From positions 1-8,112 of the forward strand of contig JBCCLI010000306.1 of assembly GCA_039026975.1 (NCBI GenBank): a DNA stretch of 8,112 nt. The letters run 5' to 3'. The notes beneath the pieces are model-generated. The model did not search any database. It had not been told where the DNA came from and was given only the letters and a program-made list of their open reading frames with translations. Each line of letters starts with the position of its first letter. Position 1 is the first letter of the stretch. The position numbers were made by a program, and so were the translations under genes. This stretch comes from JBCBKZ01 sp039026975. GTDB taxonomy: Bacteria > Bacteroidota > Bacteroidia > J057. Positions 6,331 to 8,112 of this stretch are shown here, piece by piece.

Positions 6331-7266
6331 ATGAGAAATTTTCTGTTGTTAATTATTCTCTGTCTGGGATTAGGCGCCTGTAACACCCCCTCAGCAGAAG
6401 AAAGCACCCCCACTGAAGCAGAAAGTCCTTCAGTAGATTCAGTGGCCATTTCTGACAAAGCCATTTGTTTATGGCCCAAGGTAGGGCTAAGAGAAGGGCC
6501 AGTGAGAAACAGTAAGTATATGACTACTATATATTTTGGAGAATCAGTGGCGCTATTGGGTGACACCCTGGAAAACGAAGCAGAAAGCAGGACATATATT
6601 AAAGTCCAATTGTCTGATCAGGATACTGGCTGGGTGTATGACTATTTATTTTCCTATCCTGCAGTATTGACAGTAGCTACCCGTACGATAGAGCTGTACA
6701 GAAGACCAGATATGATGACCTTTACAGGAGAATCCTTTCAAGAAGGAGAAATCTTTGCCTTAAAAGGAGATCAGGTCCAGGGATGGTTGAGGGTGCAAGG
6801 CAAAGAGAAAGAACTAGACGGATGGATTAGAAGTGAAAGCGGCATCAGCCAGGACCCCATAGATGTGAATGTAGCCTCTATGCTTAACAGAGCCCTGGAT
6901 GAGTCAAGCCTAACTGAAAGGGCTAAGCTGCTTAATCAAATGATGGATAATAGCGCCCTGTCCGTTTCTGCCTTCCTGGGCCAGGTAAGAGAAGCCCTGG
7001 CTGAGACGGAGGATAAACTCGCCATTCTGGAAAACCTGCCGGAAAATCAACTGTACATAAGCGTTCCCGACGCAAATGTAAGGCAAAAGCCAGTTGTAGA
7101 GGAAGATAATGTGCTCTTTACGCTACATGAAGGAGATATATGCGCCATCCGCAGAAAAGGGGCTAAAGAGACGGTCAATGGAAAAGAAGATTACTGGTAT
7201 AGGATATCCTTTGAAGGCAAAGAAGGATGGATTTTTGGGAACCTCACTTCTAAAATTATCAATTAG
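6331..7266 (+). CDS. Lipoprotein with three SH3-like segments
   Basis: This 311-residue predicted lipoprotein has a short signal peptide (MRNFLLLIILCLGLGAC) with the lipobox LGAC and a lipidated Cys at 17. A low-complexity Ser/Thr/Glu/Pro linker (18-37) would tether it to the membrane. Two SH3b-like segments follow at about 44-108 (LREGPVRN, then TGWVYDYLF) and 112-170 (LYRRP, then DGWIRSE). A helical stretch (about 178-235) comes next. A third, clearer SH3b domain runs from 241 to 308 (VPDANVRQKP, then EGWIFGNL). Such domains usually bind peptidoglycan or peptides in the periplasm. No catalytic domain is seen, so it is likely a binding or scaffold protein. It begins 37 bases after the channel gene with no terminator between, and its 3' end overlaps the next gene by 32 bases. 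A specific role in osmotic response is only suggested by context. Confidence 0.82.
   Translation: MRNFLLLIILCLGLGACNTPSAEESTPTEAESPSVDSVAISDKAICLWPKVGLREGPVRNSKYMTTIYFGESVALLGDTLENEAESRTYIKVQLSDQDTGWVYDYLFSYPAVLTVATRTIELYRRPDMMTFTGESFQEGEIFALKGDQVQGWLRVQGKEKELDGWIRSESGISQDPIDVNVASMLNRALDESSLTERAKLLNQMMDNSALSVSAFLGQVREALAETEDKLAILENLPENQLYISVPDANVRQKPVVEEDNVLFTLHEGDICAIRRKGAKETVNGKEDYWYRISFEGKEGWIFGNLTSKIIN
7223..7227 (+). promoter_or_regulatory. Shine-Dalgarno sequence that decides the TTG start of the PmoA-like gene
   Basis: AAGGA lies 7 bases before TTG at 7235, inside the end of the upstream lipoprotein gene. No comparable sequence precedes the alternative in-frame ATG at 7178. Most other genes in the window lack such a site, so translation here may be coupled to the upstream gene. 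Confidence 0.55.
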
Positions 7267-8112
7267 GCTTGTAGGCTTTTTTCTGGCGGTAGGCATACTA
7301 TCCTCCTGTCAACCTAAGGAGAATAGCCTCCTCCTCCAATTTCAGGAAGACACACCAGCACATCAACCCATATGGCTGTCCATGGCCTATCAGGGAGATT
7401 TTATTAGGCTGCAGGACCCCAAGGGAAATGTTCAGGACTTCCAAGCAGAATACATTCCCTCTGCCTCCGCTTACCTATGTTACCTTGAGAATGAAGTACC
7501 CTCCCAAACAGAAATTCTCTTTACGCTTACGCAAGAGAGGCAGGGAGCTGAAGACAGGATTTCCTGGAAGGAAACTGACTCAACCCTTACCGCCTATAGC
7601 CATCAAGATATCCTAAGCTTTCACCATAAGCTAGCACAGCCCCCTGCCCATTCCCCCTCTTATTATGGCAGGGCTGGCCATATTCATCCTGTGTATGCCC
7701 CCAATGGCGCTGTAGTTACGGATGGATTCCCAGCAGGACACACCCATCAACACGGTATTTTTTTTGCCTGGGTAAAAACCTTATTTAAAGGGAAAGAAGT
7801 TGATTTTTGGAATCAGCAAAAACAAAGCGGAGACGTACGCCTTGATAGCTTATTGACGGTAGAAGACTATCAGACTGTGGTTCTTCTACAAAGCAAGCAA
7901 TCCTATGTGAGTCTGGCTGATGGACCGGTATTAAGTGAAAACCTAACCCTGACTGTTTACCCCCACCCCAACTACAGTGTGTGGGATATGTCTGTTCTTC
8001 AAACCAACATAAGTTCTGATACCCTATTCCTGCAGAAACATCTGTATGGGGGCCTAGGTGTAAGGGGAAGTAAATACTGGAATCAACAAGACAGTCTACA
8101 TTTTAGTTCAGC
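7235..8112 (+). CDS. PmoA-like (DUF6807) lipoprotein, 3' end cut by the window
   Basis: An open frame runs to the window edge without a stop (292 complete codons). It encodes a signal peptide with the lipobox LSSC (Cys25), followed by a domain resembling the family named Methane oxygenase PmoA (Pfam PF14100, also DUF6807). Key segments are YYGR (143-146), HP (151-152), the His-rich GHTHQHG (168-174, with H169, H171 and H173) and DFWN (190-193). Despite its name, the family is not the membrane methane monooxygenase subunit. Its function is poorly known and it is frequent in Bacteroidota exported proteins. I chose the TTG at 7235 because AAGGA (7223-7227) lies 7 bases upstream and the signal peptide is then of normal length. 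The in-frame ATG at 7178 would overlap the previous gene by 89 bases and give an unusually long leader. It probably shares an operon with the SH3 lipoprotein. Confidence 0.8.
   Translation, partial: MGTSLLKLSIRLVGFFLAVGILSSCQPKENSLLLQFQEDTPAHQPIWLSMAYQGDFIRLQDPKGNVQDFQAEYIPSASAYLCYLENEVPSQTEILFTLTQERQGAEDRISWKETDSTLTAYSHQDILSFHHKLAQPPAHSPSYYGRAGHIHPVYAPNGAVVTDGFPAGHTHQHGIFFAWVKTLFKGKEVDFWNQQKQSGDVRLDSLLTVEDYQTVVLLQSKQSYVSLADGPVLSENLTLTVYPHPNYSVWDMSVLQTNISSDTLFLQKHLYGGLGVRGSKYWNQQDSLHFSS

Noticed and set aside
6261..6566. Minus-strand open frame of 101 codons across the channel/lipoprotein junction
   Set aside because: It is antisense to the lipoprotein signal peptide and the end of the channel gene, both well supported, and shows no motif.
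7428..7616. Plus-strand open frame of 62 codons
   Set aside because: It is an out-of-frame shadow of the PmoA-like lipoprotein gene, which is open through the same stretch.

Overview
The window looks like a chromosomal segment from a member of the Bacteroidota, probably a Cytophagales/Hymenobacter-type organism. This is inferred from several signs. The MutS N-terminus is of the Bacteroidota type, and upstream of the moxR-type gene there is a perfect TAnnTTTG -7 box. Many genes lack a Shine-Dalgarno sequence. Intergenic DNA carries a CTTTGCG/CGCGAAG inverted repeat of a kind I associate with this phylum. Two successive lipoproteins complete the picture, one of them a PmoA-like (DUF6807) protein. 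No organism can be named from the sequence alone.

Left part (1-2206), all genes on the minus strand. Reading along that strand, a stand-alone MoxR-type AAA+ ATPase (2206-1205) ends in a cluster of hairpins that includes a strong bidirectional terminator (1132-1161). A compact type II toxin-antitoxin pair follows, with a Phd/RelB-like antitoxin (928-668) and a RelE/ParE-like toxin (664-404). After it comes the start of mutS (279-1), which runs off the window edge. The ATP-binding, mismatch-repair and toxin-antitoxin genes are probably separate transcription units that merely point the same way.

Middle part (2207-5133). A divergent intergenic region holds the moxR promoter and the hairpin-forming repeat. 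A translationally coupled two-gene operon follows on the plus strand: a ligase-associated metallo-beta-lactamase-fold exonuclease (2486-3547) and an ATP-dependent DNA ligase (3544-5133), overlapping by ATGA. In many bacteria these two sit in a four-gene nucleic-acid-repair cluster with an Lhr-type DEXH helicase and a metallophosphoesterase. Neither of those partners is present in this window.

Right part (5134-8112), plus strand. An unexplained 281-base gap, fairly GC-rich for an intergenic stretch, precedes an MscS-type mechanosensitive channel gene (5415-6293). This is followed at close spacing by a lipoprotein with three SH3-like segments (6331-7266). A second lipoprotein of the PmoA-like family overlaps its end, starts at a TTG with a good Shine-Dalgarno sequence (7235), and is cut by the window edge at 8112. 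The three probably form one envelope-related operon.

I found no CRISPR array, rRNA, tRNA, intact insertion sequence or obvious new defence system. The items most worth a second look are the reduced ligase-exonuclease pair, the GC-rich orphan gap after it, the intergenic repeat families, and the lipoprotein gene hidden by a non-ATG start and a missing 3' end.
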